In this document: one piece after another, positions 43,783 to 55,682 of the stretch
Position numbering within the stretch: position 1 is the first letter of the stretch
How the letters are laid out: each line of letters begins with the position of its first letter
Assembly: GCA_020310875.1 (NCBI GenBank)
Contig: CM035416.1
Span: 76,557,080 to 76,621,079, forward strand
DNA: 64,000 nt
Reading direction: 5' to 3'
Source of the DNA: Ceratopteris richardii
Lineage: Eukaryota; Streptophyta; Polypodiopsida; Polypodiales; Pteridaceae
Position numbers and translations under genes: made by a program
The notes under the pieces: model-generated
The model's input: only the letters and a program-made list of their open reading frames with translations
What the model was told of the DNA's origin: nothing
Databases searched by the model: none

Positions 43783-45192
43783 CTAACCTTGACCGTTAGC
43801 TTTAGTAACCTCTTTATCTGTGGTTGTCATATCCTCCTCCAAGTTGTATTTGAGGGGTGTCTTCCTGCCCCTTCTGTGGTTTGTGATGGGCTCTCCCAAT
43901 CCATCAACCTGGACTTTTTCCTTATCTTCATCATAACCTTTAGTCGTGCAAGAATTATTAAGAAAAATTCCAAAACAAGAGGAAGAGTTGCCTGCTTGGA
44001 GCCAATTTAGAATATCCTCTTCTTCCTCGAAATCTATTTGGGGTTGATCCTCCGATTCGGTTTCCATGCAAATGCTAATTGTTTGCATCATGCTAGTGTT
44101 TCCTTGATTATTTGGGCCCTCTTCTAAATGAATCTATGTCAGCTCCTGCCCTTTCTTTTGTACCCACATAGTGTCCTTGCCCCAATCATGAATGACACTT
44201 GCATGCCTCAGCCATGGTCGTCCAATTAAGAGAGGAAATCCTCCTTCAACCTGGGGCAATCTTAAAACCACAAAATCCAGAATGAATAGATTACCTTGTA
44301 CTTCAAGTGGAACTTTTGGGATCACTCCCAAGGGCCTTACTTTGCTCTGATCTGCCAAAGTAACAGTGAAATTTGCAGGCCTTGAAGGGTGGAGTCCAAT
44401 CTTTTCCATTGTATGTTCAGGCATCAAGTTAATGCCAGAACCACCATCCACAATAACTCCTTGAAATTCATGACCCTTGATAGATACTGTAAGCCGAGGA
44501 CTTTTATAATCTGTAAGGGGTGCTTCCCCTACAATTTTTCCTTTATGTGAAACAGCCGTCTTTGCCACCAAACTTGTAGTGGAAGCTTCATCAATTATCT
44601 GCAATAACTCTGACCTGAATTTCCCATCCATCTTTATTAAATAAAAAATACTAACCTCCTTTTTCATGGACTTGAGTAGTTTTGAAGCCTCTGATTCCTT
44701 GAGAGCATGGGCTCTAGTTGACTTATCAAAATCCTCATGAGCCCTGTTGAAGGCATGCCCAATGGCATCACTGGTGCATATGAGATCTCCTTTTTGACTT
44801 GAATATGCACCTGTGTTGACTTTATCTTCAGATGTTTCTCTATTTTGATTCCCTTCCTTAATCTTTGATTCTTGTCCTATGTCTGCTTGAGCCTTCCCCT
44901 TGCTTCTTGTCTGCACAGTCAAAGATTCTATTTCTTCTAATTGCACCACCCTGGTAGATGGAGATGGCTCATTGATTGGATCACACACTTCTTCCTTGTG
45001 CACAGAAATCATTTGAATATGGGGCCCCGGAGGAAGAGGCTTGATTCTTAGGACAACAATTTGTATAATGGTCTCTTGCATCAGGGCAGTTCCTGCAAGG
45101 AGGGGCATTTTCTGGTAGGGTGCACCTACTTTGATAGTGCCCACATTCTCTGCATCTGAAACAGATGATTGGCCTCCTAGGCCCATTTCCAA
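43783..45192 (-). pseudogene. gypsy protease region and following linker
   Basis: A reading of about 350 residues. The N-terminal part is Thr/Ser-rich and charged. The protease part is near 44500-44180: GVIVDGGSGINLMPEHTMEK (DGGSG active site), then FILDFVVLRLPQVEGGFPLLIGRPWL. The acidic segment at 43783-44091 precedes the reverse-transcribing part. Overlaps the knuckle-bearing gag end. Confidence 0.82.
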
Positions 45193-46329
45193 AGTTATTC
45201 CTCTGTCTAGGATTATAGTTGTTACCTTGATTTGGTGCAGCAGCCATCACATTTGCTGGTGTTGGGGGTCCTCCTTGTGTCCAGTATGTCGTTGCAGGCA
45301 TTCCTCTTGATTGGCATTCATGGGCCTCATGGCCAACCTTCCTGCATAATTGACAAGTCACACTTAACAGAGGACATTCACTTACTATATGACCTTGCTT
45401 GCTGCACATGGAACACCAAAGTCCACTCTTGATGCCACCTCCTTTGAGCTCGTGCAACTCCTGTCGCAGCTGAGCCAATTCCTCTGCCTGGGCCTCCTCC
45501 TCCTTTTAGAGCTTTAGTGCTTCAATCTCCCTTCTCAACTGAGCAACAACATTCTCTTCCTCTTTGTAGGGCTTATTTCTTTTTAAGCCCTCCAGCTCTT
45601 TCCTTAGCTGTATCACTGGATCCTCCGTTTCTGTACCATATGTTGGTTGAGAAGAGGTTGCTCCATACTGGTACCTTATCTGCTCCAAGCGTGTGGCTGT
45701 GCTGATGAACTCCTCTATGGAGGCTGTAGGTAGCACTAATTCCTTTATTTTGCATTGGGTGGCCACTGGTAGGGGGTTAGCCAACCATTTCTTGACAAAA
45801 AAGTCGTGTGGTGGATCTGGCAATTTAGCCATTAGTGCTTTGGCCCGAGTCACAAACTCTGGGAACTTTTCTCCTGGACCTAATCTTAAATTTTCTAGCT
45901 CTTCTATGATAATCTCCGCAATGTTTCCATGCTGGAACTGATTTTTAAAAGCATCTTCATCACATCCCAAGTGGTAAAATGGTTTTCAGCAAACTGGTTG
46001 AACCACTTATCAGCTAATCCCTCTAATGTGGCAGGGAAGAGAATCAAAAAGGCATCCTCCCTACCCATTAGGCCTCTAGTCTTACATAGTGCCAAAAACC
46101 TTCTAATGTGTTCATCTGGATCCTCCTGAGCTAGGCCTTTGAAAGAAGGAAACTTTATATTTAATCTAGAGAGTAAAGTTTCCAAGTCTACCTGACCCGC
46201 CATGCTCTTGACTGATGATGTTGAAGATAGTGGACTGGGGGACCTTCTAACAACCTTCCTTCTTGTCTGCTTGCAGGTGACCCTCAATACTTGGGACCGG
46301 GTTGCGGTCATGAGCAGCTCATAGCCCAC
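44981..46329 (-). pseudogene. gypsy gag with multiple CCHC knuckles
   Basis: MAGQVDLETLLSRLNIKFPS near 46200 opens gag; FLALCKTRGL, LEGLADKWFNQFAENHF and TWDVMKM are classic Retrotrans_gag motifs. The C-terminal part has knuckle-like arrays (CSMCSKQGHIVSEC, CQLCRKVGHEAHEC, CFRCRECGHYQSRC, CRNCPDARDHYTNCC) between 45420 and 45040, four or so. That is more than most plant gypsy gags carry. Confidence 0.88.
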
Positions 46330-46456
46330 TGAATATGAGACACTTGATAAGAATATTTACCTTTTGTTTGATGAAGTAGCATTGTGGGTCTGTCGACACT
46401 TGATCTCTTCTATGCTTTGCACTTGGATTCTCCTAAGCTCAAATCTCCTTGGAGGT

Positions 46457-46477
46457 CCCACTGGGCGTGCCAAATTT
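46457..46477 (-). other. gypsy primer binding site
   Basis: On the minus strand AAATTTGGCACGCCCAGTGG follows the LTR end directly. TTTGGCACGCCCAGTGGGAC is a form seen in many plant gypsy elements. Confidence 0.7.
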
Positions 46478-47507
46478 TGTTGGTGGATTCTTAGACAAGA
46501 AGGAGTTTGAGGGTTTGTAGGAGAAAAGGGAAGAAACCAGAAGAGAAAATACACCTGGAAGCTTCTGCCGATTGATTATAGTAAGACAATTACAATATTT
46601 GAAGTACAAGACAAGCCAATACCTCTGTGCACAATCCCACAGAGTGCCCAATTACAAAATACCCAATATCCCAAAGTCTTCTTGCCGCCGGCCTCCTCTG
46701 CACCAGACCTCCACCTGCTTCAAGCTTATCCTTGTGCACACCTTGCACCAAGCTTCCACAAAGGGGGAGGAGTGAATACCTTCTGTCGGCACGCGCCCAC
46801 TGCAATGGGACCTTGAGATACTTGGGGGGACTAGCTTAGCACTCTCTGCACAATCCCTTAGGCACTCCCTATGCACTCCTTCACTTCCACTTCTTTGCGT
46901 CGCACACTGGTGACTCTTGCACTTCTCTCTCTTGCTTCACTTAGCCTATGCTTCTCCTGCTTACTCTAAGATTCCTCCAAGAATAGTCCTTGCCTTCATT
47001 TGAGTGTGTCGATCACGTACGCTCCTAACTGCAATAGCATCTTGGTGCTCACTTTGATACCCCAAGATTGTCTTCACAAGTGGCAGCCAACGACTCACTT
47101 TTTTGTCCTGTAGTGACTTTAGACTAAAATCAAAATTTTAATTGGGAGGCCATATTTCCACCTGTGCATACGCTGCCGCTTCACATACCTTCACATTTCC
47201 TTTTAAGTCTTCACTTTTGCACATAAGGGGGGTTTCACCTGAACCTTCCAAAACACTTTAAAACACACTTTGAACCTTGGGGAAATTAGAGAAAATACCT
47301 CTGCAACCTGCAACCCACTTTCTCCAATTTACCCTTGATGGACACTTAATTGTGCACCACCTGTGCACTTTGACACCTGCACTTGAGCACTTTGACTTTT
47401 CACCCATTGACTTTGACCATGACCTTGTTGACTTTGAATAGTTGACTTTGACCTTTTGACTTTGAGTGCAATTGACTTTGACCAACATGACTTTTATGGG
47501 CTCAACA
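46478..47507 (-). repeat. 5' LTR of gypsy element (1030 bp)
   Basis: TGTTGGTGGATTC at the left and GGGCTCAACA at the right on the plus strand. It matches 37914-38591 and 55683-56710. The U3 (right end, because the element is on the minus strand) carries a W-box cluster. Confidence 0.93.
47371..47490. promoter_or_regulatory. W-box cluster in gypsy LTR U3
   Basis: Ten TTGAC cores in about 120 bases (TTGACTTTGACC-like units). TTGAC[CT] is the WRKY transcription-factor site, so the element may respond to defence or stress signals. The third LTR at 55683 has about twelve. Confidence 0.75.
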
Positions 47508-47512
47508 CTTTA
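47508..47512 (+). other. target site duplication, right
   Basis: CTTTA directly right of the gypsy LTR; pairs with 37909-37913. Confidence 0.9.
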
Positions 47513-47518
47513 CCAATT

Positions 47519-48453
47519 TGGAGAATCAATACTCAATTATCAAAATCTTGAACTAACTGTGAAGAGAGTTAATACTCAGAAAGTCTGTTGCACATAATTT
47601 GCTCACTTACTGATCAACTGTGTAAAGTTTTTTATACAACTTTGCACAAGGTGTTGTCTATAGATTGCACACCTTCTCCAAGTTAAATCATTCCAAAAGA
47701 TTCAGTAGAACTTGAGAAATGATCCTCACAATTCACCTATGTCTAAAACTATACTTTTCTACAGTCGACTTTAACACCTGTAACTTCTAAAGCATGGTTC
47801 TCTCAAACTACACCCCTGTTATTCAAATGCTTTTACCCATAGGTAGCTTGCCTTTCAACTTAAAGAATCAGTTCTTGATTGCTCAAAAATTTACATTGTG
47901 GAAGGAGAATTGATCAAAACATTAGCATCGAATTTTGCACCTGTTGCAATTTCACTTCTTCACATTTACACATGTAAATGTTCCTACTCTCAATTCTCTC
48001 AGCTTGATCACAATTAGGATCTAAAAACTTTTACAGAGGTCATTGGACTATAGACTTAGACTAGTACAAAAACATTTCACAAAATATTGAACACAAAAGG
48101 AGTACTGAGTAAAATATCGAGTGCAATATTTCTTCTTCTTTGAAAAATTTTACATCTGAATGAGAGAGAGATCTTCCTCACTTCTAAAGTGTCTAATGAC
48201 TTCTAATTCTTCTAATCTCATGCTCTCTCTACTTGCCCCAAATTTCTACTTGTTTATATAGGGCATATATGTACAAGCTCACGACCATAACAAAGGTATA
48301 AGTGAGCTAACTATAAGTTTAATGTACATATGTATACAAGTCTTTATTTTCTGAATGTGCACTATCTTCAAGCTTCATAGACTAATCTTTTCTTCAATCT
48401 TTGACTTCAATCCTTCATCCAAAACATTAATTGGTGATTGACTTGCACCAACA
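47519..48453 (-). repeat. 3' LTR of copia, duplication copy A
   Basis: 935 bases, TGGAGAATC...TTGCACCAACA on the plus strand. Same length as 51593-52527. The right end abuts a polypurine tract (minus strand TTGAGGGGGAGC). The outer (left) end is inferred from the TG and from the equal length in copy B. A TATATAAAC promoter-like motif lies near 48255 (minus). Confidence 0.75.
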
Positions 48454-48477
48454 GCTCCCCCTCAATCATCAATTGGG

Positions 48478-50445
48478 GTTTTCTCTATCTTCTATATACC
48501 TGCCATGTCTTTAAATCTTTGTAGCTTTGGTCCATCCAAGCTTTTGGTTAGCATATCTGCAATCTGATCTTTTGTTGAAGTATGTATGACTTCAATCTCT
48601 TTATCAATTATCTTCTCTCTTAGAAAGTGATACTGAATCTCAATGTGTTTAGTCTTGGCATGAAAAACAGGGTTAGCAGCTAGATACAATGAACTCATGT
48701 TATCTCCATGAATAGTGGGTGTACTCTCAATGATGTCTAAACTCTTCATAAGAGTCTTTAGCCATATGACTTCCTTTGTAGCTTCAACCATACCTTTATA
48801 ATCTACCTCTGTAGATGATAAAGCAACTGTGTGTTGCTTCTTAGAACACCAAGAGATTAACTTATCTCCCACATAACACAAGTATCCATATGTTGATCTC
48901 CTATCATCAAGATTACCTGCCCAATCTGTATCACTATATATCTTGATGTTTGTATCTGATGTAAACCCATAATACAAACCTTCCTTGAGTGTACCCTTAA
49001 TATATCTCAACACCCTTTGTCCTACAATCCAATGTTCTTTCCTAGGACAATGCATGAATTGAGACAACACTCCAATTGCATATGACAAATCAGGCCTAGT
49101 TAATGCAACATAGATAAGACTACCAACCAGACTTTGATATAGCTTCATATCCTTGAATTCTTCTCCTCCATATCTACTCAATTTGTGATTCACTTCCATT
49201 GGAGTAGGTGCCATCCTGCAATCATCCATTTTAAACTTGATCAACAAGTTCTTCAAATACCTTTCTTGAGTAACATACACTCCATGTTGAGTATATGAGA
49301 TCTCCATGCCCAAGAAATATGACAAGTCTCCCAAGTCACTAATCTTGAACTCTTTCTCCATTTGCTTCTTGAGGATTTGTATACCCTTCTCATATGTACC
49401 TGTAAGAATTATGTCATCAACATATATGCACACGTAAATGAACCCATCATCACTTGCTTTGACAAGCAAGCTACTATCTACTTTAGATACTTGAAAACCA
49501 AGTTCCTTCAATAACTTCACAAGTCTATAATTACATGCCCTTGGGGCCTGCTTCAAACCATACAAAGCTCTCCTGAGCTTACATACATATTTTGAATACC
49601 TTTTATCTCTGAATCCTTCTTGTTGCTCCATGAAAACATCATCTGAAATATAACCATTTAGAAAAGCATTCTTCACATCTAATACACATAGTCTCCAACC
49701 TTTACATGTAGCAATGGCTATGAGTGCCCTGATGGTTTTCATCTTTGCCATAGGAATATAAGTCTCATTATAATCTATTCCATATGTCTGAGCATACCCT
49801 TTCACAACAAGTCTAGCTTTATACCTAGACACACTTCCATCTGCATACCTCTTTGTCTTGTAGACCCATTTGCATCCAATGATCTTTTGACTATTTGGTT
49901 TAGGAACCAAATCCATTCTCCATCAATGCATCATACTCTTCCTGCATAGCTTTCTTCCAATTTTCCTTACCTCTTGCCTCTTCATATGTAGAAGGGTCTT
50001 CATCTGCTTTCACCATGTAAGCATAGTCTTTAGTAGTCAAAAAACAAGTGTCATAGCTATACCTTGTAGGTTGCCATTTGTGTCTTGATGTCCTCCTAAG
50101 TTCTCCATTTCTTGAAGTTTCTGGTTCATCACATTTTGAATCAAATCTTGGCACTTCTTTAACTTCAACTTGTACTTCATTGTTCTCTTCTTCATCAAAT
50201 ATTTGAAACTTTGATTTACCTTTCTTTTGATGCATAATTTCTTCATCACCTGCATGATTATTGATTGTACCTGCATACCAAGTACCTTGCTAATCAAATG
50301 TAACATCCTTTGATACAAGAAATTGTTTTGTGGATGGACTCCACAGCCTATAACCCATTTGCTTGTCATCATATCCAATGAACACATACTTTTCAGCTTT
50401 AGGTTCCAATTTATGCCTCAATTGAGATGGCACATATGCATATGC
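48478..50445 (-). pseudogene. copia pol (integrase end, RT, RNase H), duplication copy A
   Basis: Minus-strand RT with KPNSQKIIGCKWVYKTKRYA near 49890, KARLVVKGYAQTYGIDYNET near 49800, LDVKNAFLNGYISDDVFM near 49680, ALYGLKQAPRACNYRL near 49550 and YVDDIILTG near 49420. RNase H has DWAGNLDDRRSTYGYLCYVG near 48910, KKQHTVALSSTEVDY and TKHIEIQYHFLREKI near 48660, ending KDMAGI. The integrase end (to about 50445) is cut by the duplication junction. About one break; young-looking. Confidence 0.92.
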
Positions 50446-50451
50446 ATATAG

Positions 50452-50605
50452 TATCTTATCGCCACATGCAGAGATATCGTATCATGCTATAGTCAGTATC
50501 GTATCATGTTAATTTGTGGTATCATATCGCCTAAAGTTTTTGGTATCGTATCATGCTAAAACAAGTATCATATCGTCTGAGTAGTATCGCCCAAAGTGGT
50601 ATCAT
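50452..50605 (+). repeat. GTATCGTATC array, tail (copy B)
   Basis: Same core and spacers as 36776-36930, with scattered single differences. Only the last few units are present, because the duplication starts inside the array. Confidence 0.9.
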
Positions 50606-50828
50606 CCAGAACCTATCAAGCCATTTAAGGGAAAAATGAGAGGTAATTGAGGAGCCAATTGTGGGAAAGTGGGAAACAAACATAGGCCCAGGAGGGTGGA
50701 TGAACTTGAGATCAGGGCGTGCGCTAAGTAGCCGGAGGAGTGTCATTTCATCGGTGGGAAGTGCAACCTAGGCAAGTCATCACTCTATCTATATTAGCAC
50801 CTCTAGTGACTTTGAGGAGGAGATACCA

Positions 50829-51580
50829 ATGGCTTCAAAAGACATGCAAGGTTCTACCCCTAGGGAGAACTTCATGTCAATGGTAGAGGGAGAATACCGC
50901 ACCTCTTTGCAATATGTGTCCGCTAATCCCCAAGGGATCCCCATCTACCTGGATGGCTTAAATAGGTCTGTAGCCAGGATGGTGAACTCCATTGAATCAG
51001 CAATAGTGCCCAGACCTGTAGTCAAGTATGAAGGAGGGGTGTACATGGACAAATTAGGTCACATCTACGTGGTAACCGAGCACCCAGATCAGATCAACAA
51101 GAGAGGAGGATTGGAAGGACAAGGAAACTCAGGAAGAATGGACCCTGAAGAGATAATAACTACACTAAGAGGCAAATCAGTGGTAACTCGAGTCTTGAGA
51201 GGGGATTTGATACCTCAAGATGATTAACTATTAGAGGTCTACTTGATCCATGGATCAGACTTATTGTTACAAATCAATTCACCCACACGTGGACATGAAG
51301 AAAGCCCAATGAATTTCTATGAGTTAAAAGATCCTAAAGAGGAGTCTAGAGTCACATACCTAGACAAGAACCAAAGAAGGTATGGGCCGGTAGATGCAAT
51401 TGATAGGGCTCAGTTGAAGTATATGGGGTTGCATGTATTCCCTTCGCGAGAGCAGGCAACTACCTTCCATAATCCCTTTGGAAAGCATCAAGAGCCAGAG
51501 AATTGATGGAGAGTGTTAATCTCCAAACGAACAAGCTATCCTTGATGTTAGAGGAGCTCTATATCAAGAATAACTCAAAA
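50829..51580 (+). pseudogene. gypsy pre-gag domain reading (duplication copy B)
   Basis: MASKDMQGSTPRENFMSMVE; same domain landmarks as at 37156 (EGGVYMDKLGHIYVVTE, NFYELKDPKEESRVTYLD). About one break. It is followed at about 51590 by the outer end of the copia LTR. Confidence 0.8.
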
Positions 51581-51581
51581 G

Positions 51582-51586
51582 CTTTA
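51582..51586 (+). other. unoccupied target site of the gypsy insertion
   Basis: CTCAAAAGCTTTACCAATTT spans here without interruption. In copy A the same sequence is split by the gypsy element with CTTTA duplicated. Confidence 0.93.
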
Positions 51587-51592
51587 CCAATT

Positions 51593-52527
51593 TGGAGAAT
51601 CAATACTCAATTATCAAAATCTTGAACTAGTTGTGAAGAGAGTTAATACTCACAAAGTTTGTTGCACATAATTTTCTCACTTACTGATCAAATGTGTAAA
51701 GTTTTTTATACAACTTTGCACAAGGTGTTGTCTATAGATTGCACACCTTCTCCAAGTTAAATCATTCCAAAAGATTCAATAGAACTTGAGAAATGATCCT
51801 CACAATTCACCTATGTTTAAAACTATACTTTTCTACAGTCGACTTTAACACCTGTAACTTCTAAAGCATGGTTCTCTCAAACTACAACCCTGTTATTCAA
51901 ATGCTTTTACCCATAGGTAGCTTACCTTTCAACTTAAAGAATCAGTTCTTGATTGCTCAAAACTTTACATTGTGGAAGGAGAATTGATCAAAACATTAGC
52001 ATCGAATTTTGCACCTGTTGCAATTTCACTTCTTCACATTTACACATGTAAATGTTCCTACTCTCAATTCTCTCAGCTTGATCACAATTAGGATCTAAAA
52101 ACTTGTACAGAGGTCATTCGACTATAGAATTAGACTTGTACAAAAGCATTTCACAAAATAATGAACACAAAAGGAGTACTGAGTAAAATATCGAGTGCAA
52201 TATTTCTTCTTCTCTGAAAAATTTTACATCTGAATGAGACAGAGAGCTTCCTCACTTCTAAAGTGTCTAATGACTTCTAATTCTTCTAATCTCATGCTCT
52301 CTCTACTTGCCCCGAATTTCTACTTGTTTATATAGGGCATATATGTACAAGCTCATGACCATAACAAAGGTATAAGTGAGCTAACTATAAGTTTAATGTA
52401 CATTTGTATACAAGTCTTTATTTTCTGAATGTGCACTATCTTCAAGCTTCATAGACTAATCTTTTCTTCAATCTTTGACTTCAATCCTTCATCCAAAACA
52501 TTAATTGGTGATTGACTTGCACCAACA
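51593..52527 (-). repeat. 3' LTR of copia, duplication copy B
   Basis: 935 bases, near identical to 47519-48453. Followed on the right by the polypurine tract GCTCCCCCTCAA (plus strand). Confidence 0.78.
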
Positions 52528-52551
52528 GCTCCCCCTCAATCATCAATTGGG

Positions 52552-55485
52552 GTTTTCTCTATCTTCTATATACCTGCCATGTCTTTAAATCTTTGTAGCT
52601 TTGGTCCATCCAAGCTTTTGGTTAGCATATCTGCAATCTGATCTTTTGTTGAAGTATGTATGACTTCAATCTCTTTATCAATCATCTTCTCTCTTAGAAA
52701 GTGATACTGAATCTCAATGTGTTTAGTCTTGGCATGAAAAATAGGGTTAGCAGCTAGATACAATGAACTCATGTTATCTCCTGAATAGTGGGTACTCTCA
52801 ATGATTTCTAAAGTCTTCATAAGAGTCTTTAGCCATATGACTTCCTTTGTAGCTTCAACCATACCTTTATAATCTACCTCTGTAGATGATAAAGCAACTG
52901 TGTGTTGCTTCTTAGAACACCAAGAGATTAACTTATCTCCCACATAACACAAGTATCCATATGTTGATCTCCTATCATCAGGATTACCTGCCCAATCTGT
53001 ATCACTATATATCTTGATGTTTGTATCTGATGTAAACCCATAATACAAACCTTCCTTGAGTGTACCCTTAATATATCTCAACACCCTTTGTCCTACAATC
53101 CAATGTTCTTTCCTAGGACAATGCATGAATTGAGACAACACTCCAATTGCATATGACAAATCAGGCCTAGTTAATGCAGCATAGATAAGACTACCAACCA
53201 GACTTTGATATAGCTTCATATCCTTGAATTCTTCTCCTCCATATCTACTCAATTTGTGATTCACTTCCATTGGAGTAGGTGCCATCCTGAAATCATCCAT
53301 TTTAAACTTGATCAACAAGTTCTTCAAATACCTTTCTTGAGTAACATACACTCCATGTTGAGTATATGAGATCTCCATGCCCAAGAAATATGACAAGTCT
53401 CCCAAGTCACTAATCTTGAACTCTTTCTCTTTTTGCTTCTTGAGGATTTGTATACCCTTCTCATCTGTACCTATAAGAATTATGTCATCAACATATATGC
53501 ACACGTAAATGAACCCATCATCACTTGCTTTGACAAGCAAGCTACTATCTACTTTAGATAGTTGAAAACCAAGTTCCTTCAATAACTTCACAAGTCTATA
53601 ATTACATGCCCTTGGGGCCTGCTTCAAACCATACAAAGCTCTCCTGAGCTTACATACATATTTTGAATACCTTTTATCTCTGAATCCTTCTGGTTTCTCC
53701 ATGAAAACATCATCTGAAATATAACAATTTAGAAAAGCATTCTTCACATCTAATTCACATAGTCTCCAACCTTTACATGTAGCAATGGATATGAGTGTCC
53801 TGATGGTTTTCATCTTTGCCATAGGAATATAAGTCTCATTATAATCTATTCCATATGTCTGAGCATACCCTTTCACAACAAGTCTAGCTTTATACCTAGA
53901 CACACTTCCATCTGCATACCTCTTTGTCTTGTAGACCCATTTGCATCCAATGATCTTTTGACTATTTGGTTTAGGAACCAAATCCATTCTCCATCAATGC
54001 ATCATACTCTTCCTGCATAGCTTTCTTCGAATTTTCCTTACCTCTTGCCTCTTCATATGTAGAAGGGTCTTCATCTGCTTTCACCATGTAAGCATAGTCT
54101 TTAGTAGTCAAAAAACAAGTGTCATAGCTATACCTTGTAGGTTGCCATTTGTGTCTTGATGTCCTCCTAAGTTCTCCATTTCTTGAAGTTTTTGATTCAT
54201 CACATTTTGAATCAAATCTTGGCACTTCTTTAACTTCAACTTGTGCTTCATTGTTCTCTTCTTCATCAAATATTTGAAACTTTGATTTACCTTTCTTTTG
54301 ATGCACAATTTCTTCATCACTTGCATGATTATTGATTGTACCTACATACCAAGTACCTTGCTCATCAAATGTAACATCCTTTGATACAAGAAATTGTTTT
54401 GTGGATGGACTCCACAGCCTATAACCCATTTGCTTGTCGTCATATCCAATGAACGCATACTTTTCAGCTTTAGGTTCCAATTTATGCCTCAACTGAGATG
54501 GCACATATGCATAGGCCAAACATCCAAACACTTTGCAATGATCTAAGGTAGGTCTCTTACCCCACCATGCTTCATATGGTGTCATGCCCTGCAAAGCTTT
54601 ACAAGGTAACCTATTGACCAAATATGTAGCTGTATTTACAGCCTCAACCCACAAATAATTTGGACTTGCAAACTCAACAAGAGTTGTATTTCTCCTTTTT
54701 GTTAGACCATTTTGTTGAGGAGAGTACCTGCAAGTAACTTCCCTTTTTATACTTGCATTCCATAAGTAATCGCTCAAATCATTAGAGAGATACTCTCCCC
54801 CTCCATCTGACCTTAGTCTCTTCAACTTTTGACCTGTGATTCTTTCTGCATACACATGATAATGTTTAAATGTGTTGAATACCTCTAATTTAACTTTGAT
54901 CACATAAATAGTGATCCACCTGGTAGCATCAGCAACATAAATCACATAATATCTTGAACCGTTTATACTGAAATCCTTTGATGGTCCCCACACATCTATG
55001 TGTACCAATTCAAGCTTCTTTGAATACATGAAACCATGCTTAGAATATGATTGCTTATGAGCCTTACCTAATTGACATGCCTCACATTTGTATGTCATAT
55101 GTTGACCTACAACATTAGGCAATCCAAGCAGTGTACCATTGTTAACCATATCTTTAATACCTCTTTCATTAAAATGTTCAAGCCTCTTATGCCAAAGATC
55201 TAGCTCAGAGATCTTATGTCCTCCATAAGTGAACAAGGCATGACCAACATTACCTTGAATCTTCAATGTGAAAAGTCTTCCTTCTTTCTTCCCTGAAACA
55301 ATTTGTTTATATCCATTGCTAGGGTCTTCCACAAAAACTCCATCATTAGTGAACCTCACTTCATAACCTTTTTCAACAATTTGTCCTACACTTATCAAAT
55401 TCTTTGGAATTGTAGGAACATACAAGACTGATAGCCGCCGGATTGGATCTCCATGTAATTTTACTTTTTCTATATTCGCACGCAC
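52552..55485 (-). mobile_element. copia pol, duplication copy B, extends to GAG-pre-integrase
   Basis: From right to left: end of protease (VKLHGDPIRRLSVLYVPTIP near 55440), GAG-pre-integrase (ISELDLWHKRLEHFNERGI near 55200), integrase (RWITIYVIKVKLEVFNTF, RLRSDGGGEYLSNDLSDYL near 54800, YSPQQNGLTKRRNTTLVEF near 54700, GMTPYEAWWGKRPTLDHCKV near 54580), acidic linker, RT with YVDDIILIG near 53490 and RNase H to about 52566. Gag and the 5' LTR are missing: homology stops at 55485 against a gypsy gag piece. About one break in the retained part. Of the Tork/TNT1-like type by RT motifs. Confidence 0.92.
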
Positions 55486-55682
55486 CGAAAAGGCATGGCA
55501 AAAAGATGTAACCTTCTATTGAGTAATGAAAAGGCAAGCACGACACTCTTCGAGCACGCGTTAATGAAGCAGCAAGGTGGCTGACAGAATACGATATTAA
55601 TCATTTTGGTAATTATGATGATGTGAAGGATGCGTTCCTGCAGAGGTTTCGCTTGAAGAAGAACCCTGCAGAAATTTTTGAC
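55486..55682 (+). pseudogene. gypsy gag fragment
   Basis: The plus-strand reading ARWLTEYDINHFGNYDD..DAFLQRFRLKKNP (55575-55675) is a Retrotrans_gag core (W-x-F/L...F..F). More CG-containing than its surroundings. Cut on the right by the LTR at 55683. Confidence 0.65.

Larger units (their letters stand above)
37914..47507 (-). mobile_element. Ty3/gypsy (Tat-like) element with extra ORF, inserted into duplication copy A
   Basis: 5' LTR 46478-47507, primer site, gag, CCHC knuckles, protease, RNase H, integrase, a G-tract, an extra ORF and 3' LTR (37914-38591) follow each other on the minus strand. It is flanked by CTTTA on both sides. The unoccupied site exists at 51582-51586 in duplication copy B. 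The two LTRs are near identical over their shared part, so the insertion is fairly recent. Broken in several places. Confidence 0.93.
47508..50445 (+). repeat. tandem duplication copy A, right piece
   Basis: Matches 51582-54515 nearly base for base (copia LTR and pol, minus strand) and ends inside the copia integrase, where copy B starts. The junction near 50445 joins GCACATATGCATATGC to ATAGTATCTTATCGCC. Confidence 0.92.
50452..54515 (+). repeat. tandem duplication copy B
   Basis: About 4.06 kb matching 36776-37913 plus 47508-50445, without the 9.6-kb gypsy insertion. Content: tail of the GTATCGTATC array, leader, pre-gag reading, copia 3' LTR and copia pol. Protein readings of the two copies differ at only a few per cent of residues by eye. 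Confidence 0.93.
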
